Part shown: piece by piece, positions 50,893-60,369 of the stretch
Layout: the number at the start of each line of letters is the position of its first letter
Numbering within the stretch: position 1 is the first letter of the stretch
Program-made: the position numbers and the translations under genes
Source of the DNA: Bacillota bacterium
Lineage (GTDB): Bacteria; Bacillota; Limnochordia; Darwinibacteriales; DTU012
Length of the DNA: 61,615 nucleotides
Assembly (NCBI GenBank): GCA_012521805.1
Contig: JAAYLQ010000127.1
Span: 1 to 61,615 of the forward strand
Direction of reading: 5' to 3'
The notes under the pieces: generated by a model
The model's input: the letters and a program-made list of their open reading frames with translations, nothing else
Database searches by the model: none
What the model was told of the DNA's origin: nothing

Positions 50893-52571
50893 TGATTAAA
50901 TGTAACCTGAGAATGTTTTAAAATCCAATCTCCTAAAATAGTAAGCAGTTCTCGATCTACCCGTCTATTTGGATCGGTGTATGACAGCGGCTCACCGTAG
51001 GTCATTTTTAAAATATGGTCTAAACCCTCAAATATATGCAGTTCACTCTGTTCGTCAGGCAGAGCCGCAGCTAAGGCGTAGGCATCATCTGGTTGAATTT
51101 GGATATCTGCAGTACCCTGCATAATCAAGACTGGAACTTTAACCTCGGCTAAGACCCCTGCAGGATCAGCAGTTAACCAATCTTTGAGCACATCCCTTTG
51201 ATAAACAAACGTAAGGATTAACTGCTCAAACTCCGCAGGCAGGTCATATTGAGAGACATCATACTCGGTGTTATTCAAAACTGCCTGATACATATCATCT
51301 AACGCTTTCACAGCCCGCTCCGGCAGTTCAGGATCATATATCCCTGCTGCTGCGGCAGCCTCGCTTTGAGAAGTAATCTGGCGCTTAATGGTATCAAAAA
51401 AGGGATAGCCAGATCCGGCCAACAGTACAAGCCCCGCCAAATCTTCCCGCTTGCGGGCAACCTCAGAGGCCAGCCAAGCGCCTTCGCTGTGTCCGACAAT
51501 AAAAAGACTTTCAGCATCAACTTTTGTTAAGGTAGCCAAAAGATTAACTACTGCATCGACGTCATTAATGTAATCACTAAACGAGTGAACCTCACCGGTA
51601 CTTTCGCCTACCCCGCGTTTGTCAAACCGGGCGACAACAACTCCTCTCGATGCTAAGTAGTGGGAGATTTCTTTGAGATAGTCAGCAGGTCCTGGCATAA
51701 CATAGCTGTTCCCATCCCGATCAGTAGGACCAGAGCCTGCAACCAGTACTACCCCAGGTAGTTCCCCATCAACTTCCGGAATTGTCATCGTGCCGCTCAA
51801 TTTAGCCCGTTCAACGTTCAAACTGAACTCCAGTTCTTGAAAATTAAAGCCACCGAAATCATCGAAAACCCTTTCAGCTTCCGGATCTAAAGCCAAATCT
51901 ACAGCTTCAATTTCAAAAGCCTGCATCGGAATATGCAGCTTGACTAAACTGCGATCAATTTGCTCTACCCATACATCAACGACGACACCTATATTAATCT
52001 GAAAATGATCAGTGGCATGCTGCCCTATCAATTCTTCACCAACATAGCTGATTATCATCGGTGCTAGTTGGGTTCCGTAAGGCAGCTGAACCGGTACCAC
52101 TAAGCTGCTCTCCAATACATCCATGCTGGATTTATCAAAAATCCAGGTAGCAACCATATAGTCTGAAATTACATTGTTGTCTAGTGCTAAGACATTACTG
52201 TTGGGCAGCTCAACTGTTTGTCCCAACTGCTTAATCGTATATGCAGTTGAGTCCGCCCACTGCAGTTCCAGATCCAGCACTCCACCGGCCTTAACTGAGA
52301 AATTATAACTCACGGGTTTCTTTGGAAAATCAATTCCAGCAAACAGATATTCGCTGTGGATTTCCAGTCCCATCTGTGGATAAACGACAACTGTACTTAA
52401 GTTGGTTTGATCCGCTCCTTGAGAAATTTCAATTGAAGTGGTGCCAATTTCAGCACCAGCCTTTCTAATCACATACTCACGTGTTACAGTTTGGGCATTA
52501 ACACATAACGAGGCACCAATCACTATTGCCAAGGCTGTGAAGAGAATCAACAATCGTTTCGATGCTGTCAC
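50874..52571 (-). CDS. secreted alpha/beta hydrolase
   Basis: About 565 aa. A signal peptide (LLILFTALAIVIGASLCVNA) is followed by a beta-rich N-terminal domain of about 240 residues and an alpha/beta hydrolase domain: GVVLVAGSGPTDRDGNS (oxyanion region), nucleophile in IVGHSEGAWLASEVA, acid in MQGTADIQIQPDD and His in EGLDHILKMTYG. This resembles EstA/S9-type hydrolases with an N-terminal DUF. The start is ambiguous among GTG 52580, 52577 and 52571; I use 52571 because its spacing to AAGGAG is the best. Confidence 0.8.
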   Translation of the reverse strand: MTASKRLLILFTALAIVIGASLCVNAQTVTREYVIRKAGAEIGTTSIEISQGADQTNLSTVVVYPQMGLEIHSEYLFAGIDFPKKPVSYNFSVKAGGVLDLELQWADSTAYTIKQLGQTVELPNSNVLALDNNVISDYMVATWIFDKSSMDVLESSLVVPVQLPYGTQLAPMIISYVGEELIGQHATDHFQINIGVVVDVWVEQIDRSLVKLHIPMQAFEIEAVDLALDPEAERVFDDFGGFNFQELEFSLNVERAKLSGTMTIPEVDGELPGVVLVAGSGPTDRDGNSYVMPGPADYLKEISHYLASRGVVVARFDKRGVGESTGEVHSFSDYINDVDAVVNLLATLTKVDAESLFIVGHSEGAWLASEVARKREDLAGLVLLAGSGYPFFDTIKRQITSQSEAAAAAGIYDPELPERAVKALDDMYQAVLNNTEYDVSQYDLPAEFEQLILTFVYQRDVLKDWLTADPAGVLAEVKVPVLIMQGTADIQIQPDDAYALAAALPDEQSELHIFEGLDHILKMTYGEPLSYTDPNRRVDRELLTILGDWILKHSQVTFNQYHLPF

Positions 52572-52597
52572 ATGCACCACTCTCCTTGTTGCTAAAT

Positions 52598-53827
52598 CTA
52601 TTCAACTAATTTAACCCGATGATAAACCTTCTTACCCTTCCGCACTATCAAATATCCTTCATCGTCAAATTCTTGTTGAGTAACTAAATAGTCATGCTGT
52701 TTTATTTGGCGATCTGAGAGATATATTCCTCCCTGCTGAATTAATCTTCTTCCCTCCGACCTAGTACTTACTAACTTAACTGTAGTCAGCAGAGTAATTA
52801 AGTCCACTCCCTCACCAAAGTCAGACAGAGATATTTCTGTGGTTGGAATGGATTCGGCATCCCGTCCACCGCCAAACAAAGCTTTTGCTGCAGCTTGAGC
52901 CTCATCGGCAGCCTGTTTACCATGGACATTCTTAGTAATCTCATAAGCCAAAATTTCCTTAGCGTAATTAATCTCGGCACCCTCTAAGGCACCTAATCTT
53001 CTTACTTCATCCATTGGCAGGAAAGTCAGCAGACCGAGGAGGCGCTCCACATTGCTGTCTTCCACATTACGCCAATATTGATAGAAATCATAGGGGCTGG
53101 TGAGATTTGGATCCAACCAAACCGCTCCTGATTCCGTTTTTCCCATTTTCCGACCATCACTTGTAGTCAGGAGCGTAAAAGTCATGCCGTATGCCTGTTT
53201 ACCTGTCATTTTTCTGATCAGTTCTACTCCCCCAAGGATATTAGACCATTGGTCGTTGCCGCCCATCTGAATTACACAGTCATAGTCCTGGAAGAGCTTA
53301 TAAAAGTCAAAAGACTGCATAATCATATAGTTAAACTCCAGAAAAGTTAGACCCCGTTCCATTCTTGACTTATAGCATTCCGCGGAAAGCATCCGGTTTA
53401 CCGAGAAGTGGACCCCAATTTCCCGGATAAATTCAATATAATTAAGAGACCGCAGCCAGTCAGCGTTGTTAACCATCAAGGCTTTGCCATCACTAAAATC
53501 TATGAAGCGAGAGAGCTGTTTTTTAAAAGCTTGTGCGTTAGCTTCAATTTCTTCAACGGTCATCATGCGGCGCATATCCGTCTTACCTGTCGGATCCCCC
53601 ACCATGACGGTGCCTCCACCAATCAGAGCAATCGGTCGATGTCCTGCTCGCTGCATATGGGCCATTGCCATCACTGTTAAGAAATGACCAACTGTTAAGC
53701 TGCTGGCCGTTGGGTCAAATCCGATATAGAAAGAAACCTTTTCTTTACCTAATAATTCGCGGATCTCATCTTCATGAGTAGTTTGTTCGATGAATCCCCG
53801 TTCTTTTAGAATGTCGAATACATTCAC
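52598..53827 (-). CDS. tyrS: tyrosyl-tRNA synthetase
   Basis: Charges tRNA-Tyr. The 409-aa product has the class I HIGH-like SLTVGHFLTVMAM, tyrosine pocket region YMIMQSFDFYKLF, GGNDQWSNILGG, the KMSKS-like KMGKTESGA and a C-terminal S4 RNA-binding domain (SEGRRLIQQGGIYLS). The N-terminal KVSFYIGFDPTASSL is typical of the TyrRS type. Start GTG 53827 is 9 nt after GGGAG. Controlled by an upstream T-box. Confidence 0.95.
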   Translation of the reverse strand: MNVFDILKERGFIEQTTHEDEIRELLGKEKVSFYIGFDPTASSLTVGHFLTVMAMAHMQRAGHRPIALIGGGTVMVGDPTGKTDMRRMMTVEEIEANAQAFKKQLSRFIDFSDGKALMVNNADWLRSLNYIEFIREIGVHFSVNRMLSAECYKSRMERGLTFLEFNYMIMQSFDFYKLFQDYDCVIQMGGNDQWSNILGGVELIRKMTGKQAYGMTFTLLTTSDGRKMGKTESGAVWLDPNLTSPYDFYQYWRNVEDSNVERLLGLLTFLPMDEVRRLGALEGAEINYAKEILAYEITKNVHGKQAADEAQAAAKALFGGGRDAESIPTTEISLSDFGEGVDLITLLTTVKLVSTRSEGRRLIQQGGIYLSDRQIKQHDYLVTQQEFDDEGYLIVRKGKKVYHRVKLVE

Positions 53828-53861
53828 AAATACCAACTCCCTAGTTTATTATTGCTGAATA

Positions 53862-54086
53862 TAAAAAATGGCGGTTACCAAAAAGGACGAGCTTTACCCG
53901 TGGTACCACCTTACTTTGCATTAAAAAAATTAATGCCTCTAAATCATGATAACGGATGATTCGAACCCGTGAAGGTTTCCCTTCAATGCTCCAGAACCGT
54001 AATTCGAAAACCGTGTGCTGCAGAACTCGCACCAACCGTTCTGCTCTCTGAAATTGTAACCACGTCTTTCTACTTAATTCCTTCTC
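53862..54086 (-). promoter_or_regulatory. tyrosine T-box riboswitch upstream of tyrS
   Basis: On the minus strand the leader contains the T-box motif AAGGTGGTACCACGG (GGTGGTACC at 53910-53902), a stem I region with AGAGAG and GGTTGGTGCGAG, and a TAC codon (54001-53999) in GAATTACGG at the specifier-loop position, matching tRNA-Tyr. The terminator pairs GGTGGTACC with GGTAACCGCC (53880-53871), followed by T6 (53867-53862). Uncharged tRNA-Tyr should prevent that pairing. A possible promoter is TTGAAC (54120-54115) with GATTAT 17 nt later. Confidence 0.88.
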
Positions 54087-54230
54087 AGCATATAATCATT
54101 ATTTACACGATTATGTTCAATAATACCATAATTCCACTGGATAATCAACCAAATCCATACAGGCAGGACAAAACAAACCGATACCGAAGTAAGGTTGTAA
54201 ACTATATGCACTAATGAAGAGGTGTCTAAA

Positions 54231-55397
54231 TTGCAGAACAGGCAGTATTATCTTAATCCCTATCAAACTGTTTTTCAAGCTAAAGTTACAGCCTCAGAAA
54301 AAAGCGGGGATCAATACCACATAGTCTTGGATAATACAATTTTTTACCCCGAAGGAGGCGGTCAGCCTTCCGACAGCGGGTTTGTCGATGAAATCCCTGT
54401 CATCGATGTCTATGAACAAAACGGTTTAGTCTATCATGTGCTGCCAGAACTACCGAAAAGCAATCTTGTGGAATGCAGGATCGATTGGCAGCGACGCTTC
54501 TATCACATGCAGCATCACACAGGACAGCATTTATTATCAGCAATTTTTTTTAGGGAGTTTGGCTATCAAACCTGGGGATTTCATTTATCTGAGGATTATT
54601 CAACCTTGGACATTACAGCGAGCGATTTACCTGACGAATTAGTGAAAGATGCAGAAATTAAGGTTAACCGCCTGATTCAGGCTGATAAAAGTATTAAGAC
54701 TTATTTCATCTCTGAGTCGGTAAATCTAGGCACAAACCTGCTGCGAAAAGAACCGCAGGTAGACTCCAGCATCCGTATCGTAGAAATATCTGATTATGAT
54801 GCTGTGCCGTGCTGCGGTACCCATCTTTCTACAACAGGACAAGTTGGCTTAATTAAGATTATGAAAACGGAAAAAATCAGGGGTATGACCCGCATCTACT
54901 ATCGCTGTGGAGAAGCAGCTTTTAGAGATTACCAGGATAAATTTGAAACCGTTGCTAAGCTGGCCCTTATGTTCTCCAGCTCAGATCAGGATGTATTAGC
55001 TAGAGTTACTGGTGAGTTGGAGCGAAAACGCGAACTCGAGCAAAACTACAAAACCATTAAACAACAATTCTTGGCCTATAAGGCAGCTGAGATTGTGTCA
55101 CAAACAGAAAGTCAGCTGCTTGTTCATCATCTAGGACATCATGAAGACATCGATACTGCCCAGAGTTTGGCCAGGGAAATCTTAGCTTTAGGCAGCTTTT
55201 TTGTGCTGATAACTGTCGGTAATCGTGTACTGCTCTCCCACAACCTTAACGCAGAGATTAATTGTGGTTTGATCGTTAAAAATCACGGACTGCCACTAGG
55301 TGGCCGCGGAGGCGGCAAGAAGGATTTTGCTCAAGTGTATTTTCCTTCCCAAACAGAACTCGACGCATTTATCACTACTGTCAAAACCCTGATATAA
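54231..55397 (+). CDS. alanyl-tRNA editing protein AlaX (long form with DHHA1)
   Basis: Free-standing editing enzyme that hydrolyses mischarged Ser-tRNA-Ala (or Gly). The 388-aa product has the threonyl/alanyl second-additional domain with zinc ligands HHTGQHLLSA and CCGTH, plus GGGQPSDSG, and a C-terminal DHHA1 domain (GGRGGGKKDFAQ). It lacks an aminoacylation domain, so it is not AlaRS. Start TTG 54231 is 6 nt after GAGGTG. Divergent from the T-box-tyrS unit. Confidence 0.88.
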   Translation: MQNRQYYLNPYQTVFQAKVTASEKSGDQYHIVLDNTIFYPEGGGQPSDSGFVDEIPVIDVYEQNGLVYHVLPELPKSNLVECRIDWQRRFYHMQHHTGQHLLSAIFFREFGYQTWGFHLSEDYSTLDITASDLPDELVKDAEIKVNRLIQADKSIKTYFISESVNLGTNLLRKEPQVDSSIRIVEISDYDAVPCCGTHLSTTGQVGLIKIMKTEKIRGMTRIYYRCGEAAFRDYQDKFETVAKLALMFSSSDQDVLARVTGELERKRELEQNYKTIKQQFLAYKAAEIVSQTESQLLVHHLGHHEDIDTAQSLAREILALGSFFVLITVGNRVLLSHNLNAEINCGLIVKNHGLPLGGRGGGKKDFAQVYFPSQTELDAFITTVKTLI

Positions 55398-55401
55398 TAG
55401 A

Positions 55402-55430
55402 ACAGGACCCAAATTAGGGCCCTGTATTTG
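55402..55430. terminator. terminator between alaX and the lipoprotein gene
   Basis: ACAGG-a-CCC (55402-55410) pairs with GGG-c-CCTGT (55417-55425) with one mismatch, followed by ATTTGTATT. Lies between convergent genes 38 bp apart. Confidence 0.7.
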
Positions 55431-55435
55431 TATTA

Positions 55436-55855
55436 TTATTCTTCAACTTCTTTTGTAACAACAATAATTTTGAGTGTTTCGTAGTGTGTTTCGCCTGTTA
55501 ATGAGCTTTCCACTGCAATATTAATCTTGCCCTCTATGTATGACTCTTCCCCGGCTGCTGCAGCATTAAACACAACATTATAACCCTCGTTAGATTCAAG
55601 GATACCAATAGCGTCGTTTTCTATTGACCACTTAATAGTGCATTTTTTAAGCTCTTGAGCGAATGCATCTTTAACCACGACGCTGATTGTGACTTCCTCA
55701 CCGAATTCCAGTGTATACTCTGAGGTTTTCAGTTCCTTACCATCAACCTTAAAACTGATTTCGGCAACGTCATTCCACGGAGAAAAAAGAGTACACCCCG
55801 AAAAACTCAGCAACACGACCGCCAGAACTAACAGCTTTGCCACCTTTGTTTTCAT
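55436..55855 (-). CDS. lipoprotein with Ig-like domain
   Basis: 139 aa with a lipoprotein signal peptide (LLVLAVVLLSFSGCTLF; lipobox SFSGC). The mature part is beta-strand rich and resembles a bacterial Ig-like or Big domain (YTLEFGEEVTISVVVKDAF, INIAVESSLTG). Function unknown. ATG 55855 follows AAAGGAGG. Confidence 0.7.
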   Translation of the reverse strand: MKTKVAKLLVLAVVLLSFSGCTLFSPWNDVAEISFKVDGKELKTSEYTLEFGEEVTISVVVKDAFAQELKKCTIKWSIENDAIGILESNEGYNVVFNAAAAGEESYIEGKINIAVESSLTGETHYETLKIIVVTKEVEE

Positions 55856-56058
55856 TACTGTTTCGCCTCCTTTCTCGATTAATTGTTTTAATTGTAACTT
55901 AATATTGTTCTGCCTGCAATGCTTTATACTGCATTAAGGCACTACAATAAAATTAATTCGTTAGCGTTTATGCAAAAATAGGGGTTTTTGGAAAAAATAG
56001 TTGCTTAACTGCATTCAAAAGTTGTTGGTGGGTACACTAGTGGTGAGGTGAGACAGCA
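55856..56058. other. intergenic region between divergent lipoprotein and prenyltransferase genes
   Basis: AT-rich 200 bp. GCCT...AATGC (55912-55922) and GCATT-a-AGGC (55931-55940) form an imperfect hairpin. Promoters for both flanking genes should be here but none matches well enough to call. Confidence 0.3.
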
Positions 56059-56919
56059 TTGAAAAAATGGTGGCTGAGTTTGCGTCCTTTTAGTTTTACC
56101 GCTTCTATCATACCCATGCTGCTGGGACTTGCAATCGCTGCAGAACAAACTGCGATTAACCTAGTAGGTGCGGCACTTGCTGTCGCGGCTGGATTAACAC
56201 TCCACATTATCGCAAACATTTTTAACAGTTATTACGACTGGAAATACGGGCATGATCGTCCCGGCGACCAACAGGTGGTTCCCCTACTGCTGGACCCTAG
56301 ACTTGGCGAATCAGCGCTTTACTGGTATGGGGTCTGTTTTTTTATTCTCGGCATTATATTAACTATTGTTCTCGGCATAATGTATAACTCAACCGTTTTT
56401 TTAATCACTCTCGTTGGTTTGTTTAATGCCTATTTCTACACCGCACCTCCGATTGCCTATAAAAAAAGAGGATTGGCGCTGCCGTCGGTTTTTATTTCCA
56501 TGGGAATCCTGATGCCATTAAACACTTATTTTGTACAAGTCAGCAATCTCACCCTTAAAATTCTACTGTGTCCGATCCCCCTAGCTGTATTAGTTACCGC
56601 AATTCTGCAGAGTAATGAACTGCGGGACTATGGTGCTGATCTCAGGCATGGCATTCGCTCATTAACAGTAGTGTACGGCATCAAAGTCGGAATTAAGTTT
56701 TATCAATTCCTAATCTTATCGCCTTATATCCTGACCCCCCTCCTAATATCTGCTGGGTTAGTTCCATGGTTTGGAGGTATAGTTTTTATAACCATCCCAT
56801 ATGCCTTGAAGCTTATTCGAAAAGCAGACCTCCATGAGTTTATCAGCCTTGATGCTGCCACCGCAAAACTGCATGCTGCGTTTGGTATTTTATATACGAT
56901 TGCACTAATCATGCAGTGA
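56059..56919 (+). CDS. UbiA/MenA-family prenyltransferase
   Basis: 286-aa membrane protein with about eight helices. The two metal-diphosphate motifs are IFNSYYDWKYGHD (NxxxDxxxxxxD) and QSNELRDYGADLRHG (NxxRDxxxD), as in MenA (1,4-dihydroxy-2-naphthoate prenyltransferase); YTAPPIAYKKRGL is also conserved. No other menaquinone genes are nearby, so the aromatic substrate is not certain. Start TTG 56059 follows GAGGTGAG. Confidence 0.82.
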   Translation: MKKWWLSLRPFSFTASIIPMLLGLAIAAEQTAINLVGAALAVAAGLTLHIIANIFNSYYDWKYGHDRPGDQQVVPLLLDPRLGESALYWYGVCFFILGIILTIVLGIMYNSTVFLITLVGLFNAYFYTAPPIAYKKRGLALPSVFISMGILMPLNTYFVQVSNLTLKILLCPIPLAVLVTAILQSNELRDYGADLRHGIRSLTVVYGIKVGIKFYQFLILSPYILTPLLISAGLVPWFGGIVFITIPYALKLIRKADLHEFISLDAATAKLHAAFGILYTIALIMQ

Positions 56920-56994
56920 TACCGTTGATTACTCTAGTTACCAGCAAGGATTCCTACTTTCAACAAAGAATAATAAGAAGGAGGAGGTGAATTC

Positions 56995-57831
56995 GTGCGT
57001 AAAATCCAAATTATAGCTGATACAGGATGTGACCTACCAGACGAGATAATTCAGAAACACAACATCCACTTAGTTCCAGTTAATGTCCATTTTGGAGATA
57101 GAATATATCATGACCGCATGGAGATCAGTGCCGCAGAGTTATATCAGATGATGAAAACAGCCCCCACTCCACCAACAACCAGCCAGATCAATCCAGATCA
57201 ATATTTCCAGGCATTTAAGGAGTACGCAGATCAGGATGTCGACATCTTGGTAATTGGGCTGTCACTTAAACTCACAGGATCCCTGCAGAGTGCCCAGATA
57301 GCAAAGGATATGCTCCAAAATGACAGAATTCATATTTTTGACACCAAATCTGCGTCCCTTGGTACTGGGTTGTACGTGTTGAAAGCTGCAGAATATATTG
57401 CGGAGGGCTTTTCCCTTGACAAAATTATAGCTAAGCTCAAGGCCTATCAAGAGCAGGCATACGCTTTAATAGTTTTATCCTCTTTAAAACATCTGCTGAA
57501 ATCAGGTCGATTAAGTCGCCCTGAAGCGGCCCTTGGCTCCATGTTGAATATAAAGCCGATACTGGGTTTCAATGACGGCGAAGTAGTTGCCACGGAAAAG
57601 GTGCGTTCCCTAAAAGGAGCGCTGTCAGTTATCATCCGGCGCTTTAAAGAACGACAGATTGATTTTAGTACCAGTACCTTAGGGATTGCTCACGCTAATT
57701 GCCTAGGTCTCGCGGAAGATTTTGCTGCGGAGGTAGAAAAAAAGCTACAGCCAAAAAGAATTATTATTAATACTGCCGGTGCTGCCATTGGCGCCCATGT
57801 CGGTCAAGGTGGGATTGGGCTATTCTATTAA
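56995..57831 (+). CDS. DegV family fatty-acid-binding protein
   Basis: 278 aa. DegV/FakB proteins bind a fatty acid and present it to the kinase FakA. Motifs: IIADTGCDLPDE, PTTSQINPDQY, ISSxLSGT-equivalent LSLKLTGSLQSA, and the C-terminal GAAIGAHVGQGGIGLFY. GTG 56995 follows GGAGGAGGTG. No FakA kinase gene is in the window. Confidence 0.9.
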   Translation: MRKIQIIADTGCDLPDEIIQKHNIHLVPVNVHFGDRIYHDRMEISAAELYQMMKTAPTPPTTSQINPDQYFQAFKEYADQDVDILVIGLSLKLTGSLQSAQIAKDMLQNDRIHIFDTKSASLGTGLYVLKAAEYIAEGFSLDKIIAKLKAYQEQAYALIVLSSLKHLLKSGRLSRPEAALGSMLNIKPILGFNDGEVVATEKVRSLKGALSVIIRRFKERQIDFSTSTLGIAHANCLGLAEDFAAEVEKKLQPKRIIINTAGAAIGAHVGQGGIGLFY

Positions 57832-57833
57832 GA

Positions 57834-57870
57834 AAAAGCTAACCAGCGTTAACATGCTGTGTTAGCTTTT
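57834..57870. terminator. bidirectional terminator between degV and yhaN
   Basis: AAAAGCTAAC-CAGC (57834-57847) pairs with GCTG-t-GTTAGCTTTT (57856-57870). The yhaN stop codon lies in its loop. Confidence 0.87.
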
Positions 57871-60368
57871 CCATTTAAGTACCTAACCTGCTGCGGTGCA
57901 AAGAGTTTGGCAATATTTTCATGACAGGTCAAGAGCACTATTTGATGCTGTTTGCTGATCAGCTTCATTAATTCAACTGTATTCATTAACCTTTGCCGAT
58001 CGAAATTTACCAAAATATCATCAGCGAAGATTGGTAGCTCTACTTTTTCAGCTCCGATCTGCAGCGCCAGCGCAAATCTTATTGCTAGATAGAGCTGTTC
58101 TACTGTGCCCCGACTTAACTGATGGGGAGCCAGAATCTCACCATTTGCAGTTTCGATCTTTAATTCCTTCATGCCGATGGGAGCGTAAACCCGGGTATAG
58201 CGGTTATCGGTGATTGCTGCAAAATACTCACTGGCGGCTTTGAGAACCCGTGGCTGGCGTTCCCGTTCATATTTACGGCTTACGTGCCCTATCACCCACT
58301 GACATGTCTTTAAGCTGCCCCATTTTACCGCCAGCTCTCTCGCTTTTGCTTGCAGTACTTCCCGCTCAAGCTGATATTCTTCATGCTTATAACTCTGCTC
58401 AATCATTTCCTTTTGAGCAGTCAGACCTCCAATGTTCTGCTGGAGCTGATCAAGTCTTAAACTCAGCTGTAGGATATCAGCTTTTAAATCCTCCTGCTGC
58501 TGCATTAGAGTTTCTTTATCTGTTCCTTCAAAGAAAACCACCGCATCCTTGTATTCAGTGCCAAAATATGTTTGGAGAACAACCTCCAAATTAGCAGCTT
58601 CCTGGGCCAGCTGTTCACGCTCAGCCTGAACTCTGTACCAATGGGCAATCTGTTCAGGATCATTAGTCTGACATGCCTGATAAATCTCTTTTAACTGTTG
58701 TTCTAACAACTGCTTTTCTTGCAGTAAGTTCGGCAGCGTCTCCATAACCTGCAGATAAGTTTCTACTTCTGTTACAGTTAAATCGTCCGGCAGGTGATAC
58801 CTCTTCAGCAGATTTCTTAATTGTTCAAGAAGCAACGCTTTTTGTTGGTGCTTTGCTGCTAAATCCTGCCGATAGGCGGTGGTTCTGGCCTCCAACTGCA
58901 TCAACTGCTGGGACAGCCGATTAATTTCCTGTCTTAGCTCTTCTTCCCGAAGTAGTTTTTGTTCAAAACTCAGCATTTCAAATTCAGGATTTGTTATGCC
59001 AAGTTTAGTGGTTAACTCTTTTAGAGTATTCCGGTGCCGAACAGCTGCTCTGTTGCTTTTGACCAGCATGGTTCCCAAACTAACAGCTATTAGTACCAGC
59101 ACACCGGCTGTGATTCCCATACCTAAGTTGTAATTGGAAGAAGAAAACAGAAACGCTGCTACCAACCAACCACAAACACCTACAGCGCCCAGCAGCACAC
59201 TAAGCCGATTAAAACCTGGTTCAGGATTAGTATCTATCTGTTTCAACTGCTCGAACAACCGTTTGCGAACCAAAAATTCATCTTCACTACCATCAATCTG
59301 ATCTTCTATTGCTGTAATCTGGTTTTGCAGCTCACGACACTCAACGGCTGCCTGCTGGTACCTTTCTTCCGCTACATTTACCTGGATCTGTGCCTGCTCG
59401 ATCTGATCTGCAAAAGCGGAAAACTCCGATAATAACTGCTGGTATTCCCGATTCTCTAGAAGCTGCAGTTCTATTCTCGGGTCAATTTTTGCAGCAGCCT
59501 GGTAATAAGCACTATTAATTCGCTCCAGCTCGACCTTAGCTTGTGTCAATTTTTCAGCGCCATCGACTGGCAGATTTCTATTAGGAATCCGCTCCAAATT
59601 CTGCTTAATCACTACCAGCTTCTGCCACTGAGGCCAAGCTTCAAGCATTAACTCTACTCGCTTAAGCGTCTGCTTCTTGACATCAAGTTCGCTCCTAATT
59701 TCAGCAGCAGCCTTTTTGGCAGCGATGATTTGACCTTTCAGTTGGCGATACTCATCGGTAACCCTGCTTGATTCCCGCAGCTTGCTATTGATTTCCTGAA
59801 GCTGATCCAGAACCTGATTTAACTCAGGCTTGCGGCCGCGGGGTTTGTAAATTCTGTCCATTGCGTTAATCAATTTACCTTCAATATCTGCTAAAGAAAT
59901 AGTGCTGCCAATCCCTATGCTGTATAGAAGAGAATTTAAATCATTGTTATCCAACAGCTTCAACTGCTGTAATTCATCTAAACCAAAAGCATATACTGTT
60001 TCAAACAGCGATTGGGAAATCCCCCCTAACAAATCGTTGATTTGGTTTTCTGAAAGTGAAATACCGCTTTTGAGATCTTCAATGATTAAGGCTCCACTAG
60101 AGCGGCGGTCGGGAACTCTACTGACTAAGTATTGCTGTTCGCCATCAATAATTCTGAGCGAACCGCCGTGGTTCCCACCCTTTATGGGTTCGTAGCGCTG
60201 CTGAGACCCCCGTTGGTAAAATCCATATAGGCAGCTGCGCACAAAGTTCAGGAGCGTGCTTTTGCCGGAGCCGTTTAGTCCATAGATAACGGTTAAATCT
60301 GGTTCTAAGTCGATAGTTAGATTATGCAGAATTCCAAACCCATCAATCTTTATTTGTTCTAATTTCAT
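57849..60368 (-). CDS. yhaN: YhaN-type AAA/SMC-like ATPase with membrane hairpin
   Basis: 839 aa. Rad50/SbcC-like layout: Walker A YGLNGSGKSTLLNFV near the N-terminus, a long coiled coil, and the ABC signature LSRGTVEQLYLAIRFAL with Walker B-like LPIFADDILVNFD near the C-terminus. In the middle, about residues 385-435, two membrane helices (GAVGVCGWLVAAFLF and GITAGVLVLIAVSLGTMLV) form a hairpin, a trait of YhaN and not of SbcC. Paired with the nuclease gene upstream (1-bp gap). Likely a membrane-linked DNA-end processing complex. Confidence 0.85.
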   Translation of the reverse strand: MKLEQIKIDGFGILHNLTIDLEPDLTVIYGLNGSGKSTLLNFVRSCLYGFYQRGSQQRYEPIKGGNHGGSLRIIDGEQQYLVSRVPDRRSSGALIIEDLKSGISLSENQINDLLGGISQSLFETVYAFGLDELQQLKLLDNNDLNSLLYSIGIGSTISLADIEGKLINAMDRIYKPRGRKPELNQVLDQLQEINSKLRESSRVTDEYRQLKGQIIAAKKAAAEIRSELDVKKQTLKRVELMLEAWPQWQKLVVIKQNLERIPNRNLPVDGAEKLTQAKVELERINSAYYQAAAKIDPRIELQLLENREYQQLLSEFSAFADQIEQAQIQVNVAEERYQQAAVECRELQNQITAIEDQIDGSEDEFLVRKRLFEQLKQIDTNPEPGFNRLSVLLGAVGVCGWLVAAFLFSSSNYNLGMGITAGVLVLIAVSLGTMLVKSNRAAVRHRNTLKELTTKLGITNPEFEMLSFEQKLLREEELRQEINRLSQQLMQLEARTTAYRQDLAAKHQQKALLLEQLRNLLKRYHLPDDLTVTEVETYLQVMETLPNLLQEKQLLEQQLKEIYQACQTNDPEQIAHWYRVQAEREQLAQEAANLEVVLQTYFGTEYKDAVVFFEGTDKETLMQQQEDLKADILQLSLRLDQLQQNIGGLTAQKEMIEQSYKHEEYQLEREVLQAKARELAVKWGSLKTCQWVIGHVSRKYERERQPRVLKAASEYFAAITDNRYTRVYAPIGMKELKIETANGEILAPHQLSRGTVEQLYLAIRFALALQIGAEKVELPIFADDILVNFDRQRLMNTVELMKLISKQHQIVLLTCHENIAKLFAPQQVRYLNGKANTAC

Positions 60369-60369
60369 C

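Noticed and set aside
53950..53990. GGTTCGAATC tRNA T-loop-like sequence on the minus strand
   Set aside because: No acceptor stem, anticodon arm or D-arm can be built around it; it lies inside the T-box leader.
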